Assembly (NCBI RefSeq): GCF_001650695.1
Contig: NZ_LWQS01000021.1
Location: forward strand, 1 to 64,000
Source: Chloroflexus islandicus
GTDB taxonomy: Bacteria > Chloroflexota > Chloroflexia > Chloroflexales > Chloroflexaceae
Length of the DNA: 64,000 nucleotides
Reading direction: 5' to 3'
The notes under the pieces: model-generated
What the model saw: only the letters and a program-made list of their open reading frames with translations
Databases searched by the model: none
What the model was told of the DNA's origin: nothing
Part shown: one piece after another, positions 30,615 to 40,304 of the stretch
How the letters are laid out: every line of letters begins with the position of its first letter
How positions within the stretch are numbered: the stretch's first letter is position 1
Program-made: the position numbers and the translations under genes

Positions 30615-31505
30615 GTGAGCATCCTGATCGATGCCAATACCCGATTGTTGGTGCAGGGCATTACTGGGAAAGAAGGCGAGTTTCATACCCGCCAGATGCT
30701 CGATTATGGCACGAATGTCGTGGCTGGGGTGGTGCCGGGGCGTGGCGGCCAGACAGCGATCGATGGGCGGGTGCCGGTGTTTAATACCGTTTCGGAAGCG
30801 GTGGCAGCAACGGGCGCGAACACAGCGGTGATTTATGTGCCGGCGCCATTTGCGCCTGATGCCATCCGTGAGTCGGCGGCTGCCGGCATTCCCTTGATCG
30901 TGTGCATTACCGAAGGCATCCCGGCGCTTGATATGGTTAGCACCTACGCCTTTGTGCAAGAGTGCGGCGTGCGACTGATCGGGCCGAATTGTCCCGGCCT
31001 GCTGACGCCGGGAGCGGCCAAAGTCGGCATTATTCCCGGCAATATTGCGATGCCCGGCCCAGTGGGGATTGTGAGCAAGTCAGGCACGTTGACCTACGAA
31101 GCGGTGGATGCCCTCACCCGGATTGGCATCGGCCAGAGCACGATCGTCGGTATCGGCGGCGACCCGATTATCGGCACCAACTTCATTGACGTGCTGGCGA
31201 TGTTTGAGGCTGATCCGCAGACGGAAGCGATTGTGTTGATTGGTGAAATCGGCGGCACTGCCGAGCAAGAAGCGGCGGCGTATATCAAAGCGCACGTGAC
31301 CAAGCCGGTGGTTGGCTTCATTGCTGGCCAGACGGCGCCTCCCGGCAAGCGCATGGGGCACGCCGGCGCAATCATCAGCGGCGGCGAAGGCACCGCGCAA
31401 GAAAAGATCGCTGCGCTAGAGAGCGTGGGGGTACGGGTGGCCCGCATGCCGACCGACATTGCCGGACTGGTGAAAGAGGCGTTGGCCGCCCGCGCGGCGT
31501 TGTGA
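30615..31505 (+). CDS. sucD: Succinate-CoA ligase alpha subunit
   Basis: 296 residues, typical SucD. It forms the alpha-beta complex that converts succinyl-CoA, ADP (or GDP) and phosphate to succinate and NTP. The CoA-binding Rossmann part has [13 protein letters not shown]. The phospho-His is H249 in [16 protein letters not shown] start after AAGGAGG (30602-30608). The beta subunit gene sucC is not adjacent and must lie outside the window. Confidence 0.96.
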   Translation: MSILIDANTRLLVQGITGKEGEFHTRQMLDYGTNVVAGVVPGRGGQTAIDGRVPVFNTVSEAVAATGANTAVIYVPAPFAPDAIRESAAAGIPLIVCITEGIPALDMVSTYAFVQECGVRLIGPNCPGLLTPGAAKVGIIPGNIAMPGPVGIVSKSGTLTYEAVDALTRIGIGQSTIVGIGGDPIIGTNFIDVLAMFEADPQTEAIVLIGEIGGTAEQEAAAYIKAHVTKPVVGFIAGQTAPPGKRMGHAGAIISGGEGTAQEKIAALESVGVRVARMPTDIAGLVKEALAARAAL

Positions 31506-31516
31506 TAAGGCACAGA

Positions 31517-31543
31517 TAAGGGCGGGTTTCAAACCCGCCCTTA
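31517..31543. terminator. Bidirectional terminator between sucD and histidine kinase
   Basis: 13-bp arms taagggcgggttt / aaacccgccctta around one C, between convergent genes ending at 31505 and 31583. Confidence 0.75.
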
Positions 31544-31582
31544 CTGTACCAGAGGAGCAGGCCTCAAACCCACCCCGCTCGA

Positions 31583-33220
31583 TCACCGTGATTGATTCAA
31601 CGGAATCCGCAGTTCAACCGTCGTCCCCTGCCCGATTTCGCTGCGGATGCGCAGATCGGCCCCAATCAGGCGCGCCCGTTCTTTCATATTGAGCAAGCCA
31701 AGGCTGCCGCGGTTGGCATAACCGCTCTCAACGGCGACGACATTAAACCCGCGACCGCGGTCGCGCACACTCGCGACAAAGTGATCTTCCTCGACGTAGA
31801 GGTAAATCGTGATCAGGTCGCTCTGGGCGTGCTTGCGGGCATTGTTGACCGCCTCTTGGATGATGATAAAGGCAGCGGCTTCGATTTCGGGCGGCAAGCG
31901 CGGCACTTGTGATGGCGCTTCAAGACGCAGCTTGGTGTCATGGCCAGAGGGATCGCGCCAGCGCTCAACGTATTGTTGCAGCGTGACCAGCAATCCCTGC
32001 GTCTCAAGGCCAAGCGGGCGCAACTCGAAGAGCAGGGTGCGGATATCATGCGTCGTCTTCTGCACGAGTTCGGCCAGCGTATCAAGTTCGGCGGGCACCC
32101 GTTCGGGCATTGCCTTGAACAGGCGCTTGATAAACTCGATATTCATCGCGATGGCGGCAACGCTCTGTGTAGGGCCATCGTGCAGATCACGGGCAATAGC
32201 TGAGCGCACCTCGGCCTCTTTCTGCAACAGCCGGTCGCGCTCTTCCTTCAGGCGTTGATAGAGGCGGGCATTCTCGATCGCGATCGCCGCCTGCGCCGCC
32301 AGCGTCGTCAGCAATTGCATATCTTGCTCGGTGAATGGCTGGCCATTGGCTTTATTGAGCAACTGCATCGCGCCGATGACCCGATCCTTCACCCGCATCG
32401 GCACACAGACGATCGAACGGGTGACAAAATCGGCCTCGCGGCTGATCGCATCGTACCAACGCGGATCGTGCTCGACATCGTTAACGATCTGGCCGACGCC
32501 GTGGGTAACAACCCAGCCAGCAATGCCGCGGTCGGCCGGCATCCGGTACTGGCGCTGCTCGCCGGGAATTTCTAACACCAGCTCGTGGGTATCTTCGTCA
32601 AGGATAAAGATCGAGCAGCGTTCGGCGCCAACCACCTTCGGCGCGCGCAATTTGATATCATTGAGCAGGCTGGTGAGGTCGAGATTGACTGCCAGCGACT
32701 GGCCGATTTCGTAGAGCAAGTGGAGTTCGCGCAGATCACGCTCGGCGCGGCGCAGCATCGCGAGCTTATCGGCTTCACCGCCAATGGCGCGCACCAAGAG
32801 CACGAGCAGCTCTTCATCAAGCGGCGGCGTGCTGCTCGATTGCTGGTTGGCGCGGCTCACGACCAGATGGAGCAGGCCAACTCCTTGGCCGCCGCTTTGC
32901 AACGGCAACTCGATTAGATCGCGGCTGTCGTCAATCGAATACGAACCGACAATTGGTTCGCCGCTATCATCGCGGCGGGTGAATCCGTCGCGAGCTTGCT
33001 CGATCAACAACAGCGTCTCGGCGTCGAGCTGGCCGCGGGTAACTTTGGTGGTTTCGCCGTAGGGAGAGATGTAGAGCAGCGCACCGGCTTGGGCCGGCCA
33101 GAAAGCGATCAAACGCTCAAGCGATGCCTGTAAGAGATCGGCCACTTCGTGGTGGCCGCCGGCAATAAGCAATTGGCTAAGCGTTTCCAGTTGGCGCTGA
33201 TTAATCGCGAGCGGCGGCAT
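31583..33220 (-). CDS. GAF-domain sensor histidine kinase (NarL/DegS type), soluble
   Basis: 545 residues and no membrane helix. An N-terminal region (about 1-150) looks like a diverged GAF-type sensor. A clear GAF domain covers about 168-321 (LLNDIKLRAPKVVGAERCSI…). A coiled coil leads to HisKA_3, AIARDLHDGPTQSVAAIAMN with H347. HATPase_c has NNARKHAQ, VRDRGRGFN and GSLGLLNMKERARLIG. It probably senses a small cytosolic ligand or redox state. No response regulator is adjacent. The ATG at 33220 has GAGGTGATC upstream on its strand; the frame opens earlier at 33361, inside the divergent Rieske gene. Confidence 0.9.
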   Translation of the reverse strand: MPPLAINQRQLETLSQLLIAGGHHEVADLLQASLERLIAFWPAQAGALLYISPYGETTKVTRGQLDAETLLLIEQARDGFTRRDDSGEPIVGSYSIDDSRDLIELPLQSGGQGVGLLHLVVSRANQQSSSTPPLDEELLVLLVRAIGGEADKLAMLRRAERDLRELHLLYEIGQSLAVNLDLTSLLNDIKLRAPKVVGAERCSIFILDEDTHELVLEIPGEQRQYRMPADRGIAGWVVTHGVGQIVNDVEHDPRWYDAISREADFVTRSIVCVPMRVKDRVIGAMQLLNKANGQPFTEQDMQLLTTLAAQAAIAIENARLYQRLKEERDRLLQKEAEVRSAIARDLHDGPTQSVAAIAMNIEFIKRLFKAMPERVPAELDTLAELVQKTTHDIRTLLFELRPLGLETQGLLVTLQQYVERWRDPSGHDTKLRLEAPSQVPRLPPEIEAAAFIIIQEAVNNARKHAQSDLITIYLYVEEDHFVASVRDRGRGFNVVAVESGYANRGSLGLLNMKERARLIGADLRIRSEIGQGTTVELRIPLNQSR

Positions 33221-33337
33221 ACGATCACCTCGATCTGTGGCAACAGGCGTTAAACGCAATAGGGTAAGGACGTTTATCATTGTATATTGCCTGTACTGTA
33301 ATGGATCGATGATAGGGCTGTCAATGGAATAACGGTT

Positions 33338-33658
33338 ATGGAACGGTTCAAAATCTGTCATCGCAGTGAATTGCCGCCCGGCCAGATGCGCTATGTCGAG
33401 ATTGATGGCTTGCCGATTGGGTTAGCGAATGTTGCTGGCACGATCTACGCTTTTAGTGATAGCTGCCGGCACGAGGGCGGGCCGCTCTCGGCAGGGGTGT
33501 TGATCGAACACACGGTCACTTGTCCGTGGCATGGCTGGACCTACGATGTGCGTACTGGCAAGAGCATCGTGCCACCGGTAGGTTTGCGGATCGCTACCTA
33601 TCCGGTCGAGGTGATCGACGACGAGATCTTCATCATCATTGATTGGCCGGAGGTGTAA
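33338..33658 (+). CDS. Rieske [2Fe-2S] ferredoxin-like protein
   Basis: 106 residues, a complete single-domain Rieske ferredoxin. The cluster ligands are in CRHEG (Cys, His) and CPWHGW (Cys, His). It is soluble and lacks the N-terminal anchor of bc-complex Rieske proteins. It resembles dioxygenase ferredoxins or NirD. It is probably an electron carrier, but no oxygenase or nitrite reductase gene is near. Divergent from the GAF kinase, with 117 bp between the starts. Confidence 0.92.
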   Translation: MERFKICHRSELPPGQMRYVEIDGLPIGLANVAGTIYAFSDSCRHEGGPLSAGVLIEHTVTCPWHGWTYDVRTGKSIVPPVGLRIATYPVEVIDDEIFIIIDWPEV

Positions 33659-33791
33659 TGAGCACCCTACGTATGATACACCAATATTGTAATCGATCTT
33701 TAATCTTGAGTAAAATACTACAAAATATCGTACTTTTTGCAGCCAGATAAAAACTGCATCGCTTGGTCGCTCTCTACCACAAAGGGCGGTC

Positions 33792-33820
33792 TTGACAAGG
33801 CGACGCCCGTCTCTTATAAT
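33792..33820 (+). promoter_or_regulatory. Consensus sigma-70 promoter of the GH13 gene
   Basis: TTGACA (33792-33797), 17-bp spacer, TATAAT (33815-33820): a perfect consensus promoter, which suggests strong expression when not repressed. Confidence 0.85.
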
Positions 33821-33838
33821 AGATGCACACGCATCTAT
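33819..33838. promoter_or_regulatory. Candidate operator palindrome
   Basis: Perfect arms atagatgc (33819-33826) and gcatctat (33831-33838) around acac, overlapping the last two bases of the -10 and the transcription start. This is the classic position for a repressor site. The alternative is an RNA hairpin at the 5' end of the leader. Confidence 0.6.
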
Positions 33839-33971
33839 TTCGTTAACAACTTTTCGTTGCAAAACAAAAACTAAACCGCGCTCTTCCCAGTTCCGTTGTA
33901 CCCATGTGCGGTCACAGCAATGACGCTACTGCTCGGCATGCGCGACGCGATGCCGCTGTGTTAGGGGCACA

Positions 33972-36900
33972 ATGAGTGCAAAGGAGCGCTTTGTGAGACC
34001 GCGTTCGTTTCTCCGCCTGACGCATCTGATCCTTGCGATCGGGTTGCTGATCGGCGCTATCAGCGTGCCGGCACCGCCCGCTGCGCTGGCTGATCACTCC
34101 CCTCTCCCCGCTTCGGTCAATCTGGCTGGTAATTTGCAATCGGAAGCGACCGCCAATGCTTGCGGCGATTGGGATCCGGCTTGTCCCGCTTCAGCTTTTG
34201 CTCATCAGGGGAATGGGGTCTATCTCTTTGTTTCGGCTCCTATCCCGCCCGGCAGCTACGAGTACAAGATTGCGATGGGCAGTTGGGCCGAGAACTACGG
34301 CGCGAATTTCCAGCTCAACGGCCCTAACATTCCGGTTACGCTAACCAGCGCGCAAAGCGTGCGGTTTTACTATGACCACAAGACGCACTATATCGCCGAT
34401 AGCGCGCGCAATACGATCTACACCGTGCCCGGCAACTTCAACAGCGAGATCGGGTGCAGCGGCGATTGGCAGCCGGAATGTCTGCGCACCTTCATGAGTG
34501 ATGTCGATGGCGATGGTATCTTTACCTTTACCACTGATGCCATCCCTCCCGGCAATTATGAGTTTAAGATTGCTACCAACGAGAGCTGGGCGAACCCCAA
34601 CTATGGCGCGTTCGGCAATAATGTGCCCTTTACCGTGGCCGGCCCGGCGACGGTGACGTTTAGCTTTAACACCACCACGACGTTTGTGGGGGTTGAGGTG
34701 CGCAGCGCACTGCCCCAACCCGACAATAACGTCGAGTGGGACGGCGTCTACCACAATTCGCGCGATCCGCTCTACCGCACGCCGGGGGGCGCGGTGCCTG
34801 CCGGTACGCCGGTGACGATCCGGTTGCGCACGTTCCATAATGATGTCACCGCAGTGACGTTGCGGGTGTACGATGTCAATGGCGGTGCGCAACGGTTTGT
34901 GCCAATGAGCGTTGTCGCTGCCAATACCGATTGTTACGGCGATTATGGTCCGCGCACCTGTGATTTTTGGGCAGTGACGCTGGTTGAGAGCAGTCCGAAT
35001 AATCTCTGGTATCGGTTTATCGTCACCGATGGCAACGATACCGATTACTACGCTGATAATACTGCTGCGCTCGATGGCGGCGCCGGTCGTATGACCGATG
35101 ATGTGGTTGATTTCAGCTATGCGCTGATGTTCTACGACCCGGCCTTCACGTCGCCGAATTGGGCGAAGTCGGCAGTGATCTACCAAATCTTCCCTGACCG
35201 GTTCCGCAACGGTAATCCGCGCAACGATCCGAAAGACGGCGATATTCGCTACGACGATCCGGTGATCACGCTCGGTTGGGGTGAGTTGCCGGAAGGTTTC
35301 TGCCGCCACTACGCTGATGCCGCCACCAACTGCCCGTGGCGGTTTGATTCGACGCCACCGGCGTGGAGTCCGGTGATCGAAGGGCCGCGTGGGCGTGATT
35401 ATTACGGCGGCGATCTTGAGGGTGTGATCGAGCAGCTCGATTACCTCAAGCAACTGGGTATTACTACGATCTACTTCAACCCGATCTTTGCCGCCGGTTC
35501 TAACCATCGCTATGACACCCGCGACTACTACCGGATTGACCCGTACCTTGGCAACAATGGCACCTTTACCCATCTGGTGCAAGAAGCGCGCCGGCGTGGT
35601 ATCCGTGTTGTGCTCGATAATGTCTTTAACCACATGTCGTCGGATAGCCCGCTCTTCGATCGCTATAGCCACTATCCGACCCTCGGCGCGTGTGAGTCGC
35701 TCGCTTCACCCTACCGCGACTGGTTCAACTTCCGCACCACTAATGTGCCTTGCACTGGCGCCGATTATGTGGGTTGGTTCGGGTTTGATTCGATCCCCGA
35801 AATCAATAAGTCGAACCCAGCGGTGCAAGAGTATTTCCTCACCGGCCCCAACAGTGTGACCCGCTTCTGGCTGCGGCGCGGCGCGGCGGGGTGGCGGCTC
35901 GATGTGATGGGTGACGCTAGCTTCCCCGCCGGTTACTGGGAAACCTTCCGCTCGGTGGTGCGCCAGACAAAGAGCGATGCGCTGATTGTCGGCGAGCTGT
36001 GGCAGAAGGATTCGACGCTCCTGCGCCATCTGCGCGGGCAGACGGCTGATACGGCGATGAATTATCGCCTGCGCGACGCGGTGATTGGCTTGCTCTTGCC
36101 CGGCGGTACGTTCGACAGCAAGGGGTTTGGCGATAGCGGCCGGGTGATTAGTCCGTCGGAATTCCTCAGCCGGCTCGCCTCGATCCGCGAGGATTACCCC
36201 GATGCTGCCTACTATACGCTGATGAACTTGCTGGGCAGCCACGACACCGAGCGCATCTTGTGGACGCTGACTCCCGGCCAAGAGACGCGGGCCGACAAGG
36301 AGTTTAATGCCGCCAACGTAGCCGAAGGCAAGCGACGGGTGCAACTGGCTTCGCTGATCCAGTTCACCATGCCCGGCGCGCCGACCGTCTACTACGGCGA
36401 TGAGGTGGGTGTTACCGGCGACGACGATCCCGACGATCGCCGCACCTATCCGTGGTCCGATGTGGGTGGTTCGCCCGATGCCAATCTGTTCACCCATTAC
36501 GCTGGCCTGAGCGAGCTGCGTAACCGCTACCCGTCGTTAGTCAGGGGCGACTTCACGCCGTTGCTGGCCGATGACGCGGCGGGAGTGGCGGCCTATGGGC
36601 GGAAGTATCGCAATGAAGCGGCGATTGTGCTGGTCAACCGCAGCGCAAGCGCGCAGACGGTGACGGTGCCGGTGAGTGGCTTCTTGCCCAATGGGGTTGA
36701 ACTCTGCGCGTTGTTCACGGTGGGCAATCCGCGAGATGTGACCGTGCGGGTGATCAACGGCGGCGTACAGATCACACTGGCCCCGCTCAGCGGCACGGTG
36801 TTGATCACCGATCCGGGGGCCGATCTGACCCCGCCGGGAGCGCCGCGCACCTTGCGCGTGACCGATGAAGGCGATGGTGCGGTGAGCCTGAGCTGGCAGC

Positions 36901-38144
36901 GACCGAGCGGCGGGCCGCAGGCCTACAATGTCTACCGCAGTCCGGTGAGCGGCGGCGGTTGGGTGAAGGTCAACGCCACGCCAGTGACTGGCCTTAGCTT
37001 CACCGACACTACGGTGCAGAACGGGCGCACCTACTACTACGTGGTGCGCGCGCTCGACGCGGTAGGCAACGAAGGGCCGGCCTCGGCTGAGGTCAGCGCG
37101 CTGCCGCACTACCGGATCGGCTGGGCCAACCTGCAATGGCCGCCGAGCATCAATCACACCATCTCGGCGATAGCCTTCACGCCTGACATCTACGGGCAGG
37201 TTTGGATCAACGGCGTCACCAACCAACCCGGCGCTACCCCCGGCCTGCGGGCGCAAGTGGGTTACGGGCCGCAGGGCAGCGATCCGCGTGGTGCGGGTTG
37301 GATATGGGTCGAAGCGACCTTCAACGTTGATGCGGGCAACAACGACGAGTTCCGTGCCCGCTTGCAACCTGAAACAGTAGGCGTATTCAACTACGTCTTC
37401 CGCTACAGCACCACTGGCGGGCGCGACTGGCTCTACGCTGATCTCAGCGGGCCGTTCAGCGGGTTGCCGGCGCAGCCGGGTGTGCTGAACGTGCTATCGA
37501 GCGGCGACACCACGCCGCCGGCCACGCCAACCGGTCTGCAAGTGCTAAGCGCCTCGCCGGCGGGGATCGTGCTGAGTTGGAACGCAGTGGGTGACGCCTA
37601 TGCCTACGAAGTGCGCCGCACCGACAGCAATGGCAACGTGATCATCGTAGCGCGCACCACGGCCACCACCTTCACCGATACTGCCGTGGCGCAAGGGGCG
37701 ACCTACAGCTACGCCGTGCGCGCGCTCGACGAATCGTTCAATCGCTCGGCCTTCAGCGCGCCGGTGACGGCTACCGCTGAACTGCGCACCGTCACGTTGG
37801 TGATGAACGTCACCGTACCAACGCCGGTCGCCAGTGCAGTGGGGCGCAGCGTCTACATTGCCGGCTTCCTCGACCGGCTCGACGGCGGGTTGCCGCAGTG
37901 GAATCCGGGTGGGGTGGTGATGACGCAGGTCAGCCCGACCCAATGGACGATCACCTTTACTGGGCGCGAAGGCACGCAGCTTGAGTACAAGTACACACTT
38001 GGCTCGTGGGATTACGTTGAGAAAGGGGCGGCTTGCGAAGAGCTGGCCAACCGCCAATTGACGCTGACCTACGGCGCGAGCGGCGTGCAGACCGTCAACG
38101 ACACGGTGCTCAACTGGCGCAACGTGACGCCGTGCGGGAATTGA
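33972..38144 (+). CDS. Secreted amylopullulanase-like glycoside hydrolase (GH13) with accessory domains
   Basis: 1390 residues. Signal peptide about 1-41 (RLTHLILAIGLLIGAIS, cleavage near ALA-DH). Two starch-module-like domains (X25/CBM-type, about 45-150 and 150-245) follow, then an N-terminal beta domain and the GH13 barrel (about 395-900). The catalytic residues are D644 (GWRLDVMGD), E675 (IVGELW) and D758 (LLGSHDTER), and region I is VLDNVFNH. After the barrel come two fibronectin III-like domains (DLTPPGAPRTLRVTDEGDG…; TTPPATPTGLQVLSAS…) and a C-terminal starch-binding-like domain. It probably degrades starch, glycogen or pullulan outside the cell. The precise specificity (alpha-1,4, alpha-1,6 or both) is inference. 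It has its own strong promoter and terminator. Confidence 0.93.
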   Translation: MSAKERFVRPRSFLRLTHLILAIGLLIGAISVPAPPAALADHSPLPASVNLAGNLQSEATANACGDWDPACPASAFAHQGNGVYLFVSAPIPPGSYEYKIAMGSWAENYGANFQLNGPNIPVTLTSAQSVRFYYDHKTHYIADSARNTIYTVPGNFNSEIGCSGDWQPECLRTFMSDVDGDGIFTFTTDAIPPGNYEFKIATNESWANPNYGAFGNNVPFTVAGPATVTFSFNTTTTFVGVEVRSALPQPDNNVEWDGVYHNSRDPLYRTPGGAVPAGTPVTIRLRTFHNDVTAVTLRVYDVNGGAQRFVPMSVVAANTDCYGDYGPRTCDFWAVTLVESSPNNLWYRFIVTDGNDTDYYADNTAALDGGAGRMTDDVVDFSYALMFYDPAFTSPNWAKSAVIYQIFPDRFRNGNPRNDPKDGDIRYDDPVITLGWGELPEGFCRHYADAATNCPWRFDSTPPAWSPVIEGPRGRDYYGGDLEGVIEQLDYLKQLGITTIYFNPIFAAGSNHRYDTRDYYRIDPYLGNNGTFTHLVQEARRRGIRVVLDNVFNHMSSDSPLFDRYSHYPTLGACESLASPYRDWFNFRTTNVPCTGADYVGWFGFDSIPEINKSNPAVQEYFLTGPNSVTRFWLRRGAAGWRLDVMGDASFPAGYWETFRSVVRQTKSDALIVGELWQKDSTLLRHLRGQTADTAMNYRLRDAVIGLLLPGGTFDSKGFGDSGRVISPSEFLSRLASIREDYPDAAYYTLMNLLGSHDTERILWTLTPGQETRADKEFNAANVAEGKRRVQLASLIQFTMPGAPTVYYGDEVGVTGDDDPDDRRTYPWSDVGGSPDANLFTHYAGLSELRNRYPSLVRGDFTPLLADDAAGVAAYGRKYRNEAAIVLVNRSASAQTVTVPVSGFLPNGVELCALFTVGNPRDVTVRVINGGVQITLAPLSGTVLITDPGADLTPPGAPRTLRVTDEGDGAVSLSWQRPSGGPQAYNVYRSPVSGGGWVKVNATPVTGLSFTDTTVQNGRTYYYVVRALDAVGNEGPASAEVSALPHYRIGWANLQWPPSINHTISAIAFTPDIYGQVWINGVTNQPGATPGLRAQVGYGPQGSDPRGAGWIWVEATFNVDAGNNDEFRARLQPETVGVFNYVFRYSTTGGRDWLYADLSGPFSGLPAQPGVLNVLSSGDTTPPATPTGLQVLSASPAGIVLSWNAVGDAYAYEVRRTDSNGNVIIVARTTATTFTDTAVAQGATYSYAVRALDESFNRSAFSAPVTATAELRTVTLVMNVTVPTPVASAVGRSVYIAGFLDRLDGGLPQWNPGGVVMTQVSPTQWTITFTGREGTQLEYKYTLGSWDYVEKGAACEELANRQLTLTYGASGVQTVNDTVLNWRNVTPCGN

Positions 38145-38177
38145 TCGTCACGCCAGCGCAGGTGTAACAACCCTGTT

Positions 38178-38207
38178 CCCCCTTCTCCCACAAATGGGAG
38201 AAGGGGG
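38178..38207 (+). terminator. Hairpin terminator of the GH13 gene
   Basis: 13-bp stem cccccttctccca / tgggagaaggggg, 4-nt loop, 34 nt after the stop. Confidence 0.75.
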
Positions 38208-38322
38208 ATATTGCATCTGAAAGAACACTTGCGGCGGCATCATCGTGTCTGATAAAACGCAACCGGCACGCGACGGCCATCGTCAGATACACAGGGATAT
38301 GTGTGGTGTGTGAGGAGGAGAT

Positions 38323-38613
38323 ATGAACACGCAAACCCAACGTCTGTTGCGCGCGCGCACGGGCCGGATGGTGGCTGGTGTTGCCGGCGGATTAGCCAAC
38401 TATTTCGGGATCGATCCGATCTTTGTGCGGCTTGGTTTCGTGGTGGTGAGCTTTTTCAACGGGATCGGCGTGGTGCTCTATATCGTGTTGTGGCTGCTAA
38501 TGCCAAATGAGGATGCCGCGCCAACTGACAACAACCTCGATGTGGCGGTGAGTGAGATGCGGGCCATAGTCGAGCGGATCATCGGCGATATTCGGGATCT
38601 ATTCCGCCGGTGA
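38323..38613 (+). CDS. PspC-domain membrane protein
   Basis: 96 residues. The PspC signature is RLLRARTGRMVAGVAGGLANYFGIDPIFVRL, followed by a membrane helix (about 37-60, FVVVSFFNGIGVVLYIVLWLLMP). An acidic cytoplasmic tail with a short amphipathic helix follows. PspC proteins take part in envelope-stress responses. AGGAGGAG precedes the ATG. It is monocistronic; no pspA or pspB is nearby. Confidence 0.92.
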   Translation: MNTQTQRLLRARTGRMVAGVAGGLANYFGIDPIFVRLGFVVVSFFNGIGVVLYIVLWLLMPNEDAAPTDNNLDVAVSEMRAIVERIIGDIRDLFRR

Positions 38614-38643
38614 CATGGACAGACGCACGGCTGTTTGTCTCTG

Positions 38644-38663
38644 AGACGCACGGCCGTGCGTCT
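38644..38663. terminator. Palindromic bidirectional terminator
   Basis: Perfect 20-bp palindrome agacgcacgg / ccgtgcgtct, directly abutting the stop codon of the phosphoesterase. An imperfect copy lies at 38621-38640. Confidence 0.7.
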
Positions 38664-39365
38664 TTACGTTAATCCCCGCACGGCCACCGGCCCAAACCCC
38701 AAATAGTCGCAGGCGGTCAATTGATAATACACCCCATCAACCCGCCCCTGCACGGCGTTATCCCAGTCGTACCGGCGGTGGAGATGGCCGTAGATGCACG
38801 CGGTGGCGTCGCTGGCGGCGATCATACGGGCAAACTCGGTCGGCTGGCGATTGACGAACGGCGGGAAGTGGATCATCACAATCAATGGTTTGCCGACTGC
38901 TAAGGCACGGCCCGCTTTCAGCGCCCGATCGAGCAACCCCAGCTCGCGCTGGTAAATCGGCAGATCCTTCTCAGCAAAGCCGGGAGTTTCCGGTGTGATC
39001 CAGCCGCGGGTACCGCAAACCACTGCCTCGCCGATATCGAGCGCATCGGCGCCAATCAGGCGCAAGCTCGGCGGCAAGTGGCGGCGGATGGAATTGACGC
39101 TGCGCGGGCACCAATAGTCGTGATTGCCGCGAATCAGCACCTTCGTGCCGGGCAAGGCATCGATCCACTGCAAATCGAGCAGCGCGTCTTGCAATTTCAT
39201 TGCCCACGAAATATCGCCGGCGATTAACACCCAATCGCCGGGTGCTACCCGGTCGCGCCATGCCTCGGCAATGCGATCGGGATGATCTTTCCAACCGGGA
39301 CCGAAGATGTCCATCGGCTTGGGACGAGCGAACGAAAGATGGAGGTCAGAAATTGTCCAGATCAT
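38664..39365 (-). CDS. Calcineurin-like metallophosphoesterase
   Basis: 233 residues. The dinuclear-metal motifs are in order: ISDLHLS (D-x-H) near residue 5, GDISWA, RGNHDYW, a later MIHFPP, and YGHLHRR. It belongs to the YkuE/predicted phosphohydrolase group; substrate unknown. No signal peptide, so cytoplasmic. The start at 39365 gives the family N-terminus MIWTISDLHL; the frame is open to 39431 but through repeat-like DNA. Confidence 0.93.
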   Translation of the reverse strand: MIWTISDLHLSFARPKPMDIFGPGWKDHPDRIAEAWRDRVAPGDWVLIAGDISWAMKLQDALLDLQWIDALPGTKVLIRGNHDYWCPRSVNSIRRHLPPSLRLIGADALDIGEAVVCGTRGWITPETPGFAEKDLPIYQRELGLLDRALKAGRALAVGKPLIVMIHFPPFVNRQPTEFARMIAASDATACIYGHLHRRYDWDNAVQGRVDGVYYQLTACDYLGFGPVAVRGLT

Positions 39366-39406
39366 AGCGTCTGATAATAACAGGCATGGCGGCGCAATGC
39401 AACTGG

Positions 39407-39482
39407 CAAGAATAGCCACGAAGCGACGCAAAAGTCACAAAACGATGTTTGCACCTTTTGTGGGTTTTTGTGGCTATCCATG
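39407..39482. repeat. Diverged family D repeat
   Basis: It begins gaatagccacgaagcgac and ends gtttttgtggctatcc, the same dyad arms as the 8571-8738 units but with a different centre. It lies upstream of the phosphoesterase on the other strand. Confidence 0.6.
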
Positions 39483-39529
39483 CTCCGGCTCGGCACGGAT
39501 TGATCGATGAGTGATGGTATCCCGTGCTC

Positions 39530-40180
39530 GCGGAGGATTGCTTCGCCGCGCGCGGGCAGCGCATCGCGCTGCCCCGACCGCATGGCTCGCAATGACAATG
39601 GGGAGTGGGTAGTGCGTTCACCCGATGTCATTGCGAGGGCGCGCAGCGCCCGAAGCAATCTCCCGCTTCAGCGGAAACAGACCCCGGTGCGGGTTGCACT
39701 CGTACTCGCGGGGAGTGCGGTGGTGCGCAATGACACGGGGGGACGGAAAGGACGTTGAGGGGAATGCATGCCGTGCTCGCGGGGGATTGCTTCGCCGCCT
39801 GCGGCGGCTCGCAATGACAACAAGAGGGGCGCTTACCCGCTGTCATTGCGAGGGAAGGACGGCGTCCAGCGAAGCTGGATGCCGCCTGACCAAAGCAATC
39901 TCCCGCTTTGGCGGAGAAAATGCCTGAGCGGGTTGCTCCCGTACTCGCGGAGGAGTGCGTCACCGCGCACGAGCAGCGCGATGCGCTGCCCCTACCGCGT
40001 GGCGCGCAATGACACGGGGGCGGGTGTTGCGCTCACCCGATGTCATTGCGAGGGCGCGCAGCGCCCGAAGCAATCTCCCGCTTTCGCGGAACAGACCCCT
40101 GAGCGGCTTGCACCCGCGCTCGCGGGGGAGTGCGTCGCCGCCTGCGGCGGCTCGCAATGACAGGTGGGGGCGGGTACTTT
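39530..40180. repeat. Family B repeat array
   Basis: About 650 bp of alternating inverted family B units. One arm reads tgtcattgcgagg…gaagcaatctcccgc and the other cgcggaggattgcttcgccgc…ctcgcaatgaca. Several copies are interleaved with unique scraps of 20-60 bp. The unit spacing is irregular, so this is not a CRISPR array. The region from 39366 to 40304 has no credible gene. Confidence 0.75.
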
Positions 40181-40304
40181 TTGCGGCTATCCCTGCTCCG
40201 GCGTGAAGGGCCGGGCTATGCTGGCAGAGTGCGCCGTGCAGACTGGAGAGTGCGCTTGTTTCTTAGGGAAGTAACACTGTTTGTAGACTCTCTTAGTGCT
40301 TTGT

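Larger units (their letters stand above)
33659..33971. other. 313-bp intergenic region upstream of the amylopullulanase-like gene
   Basis: AT-richer than its surroundings. It contains the promoter at 33792-33820 and a palindrome at 33819-33838, annotated separately. The rest (33659-33790 and 33839-33971) shows no open frame or repeat that I can support; the downstream part is a leader of about 145 nt. Confidence 0.6.

Noticed and set aside
34341-35672. 443-residue antisense frame opposite the GH13 gene
   Set aside because: The sense strand has catalytic motifs and a signal peptide. The antisense translation is a His/Arg/Ile-rich shadow with no ribosome-binding site.
39530-40180. Possible CRISPR array
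   Set aside because: Repeat arms alternate in orientation, spacing is irregular, spacers are not of uniform length, and no cas genes are present.
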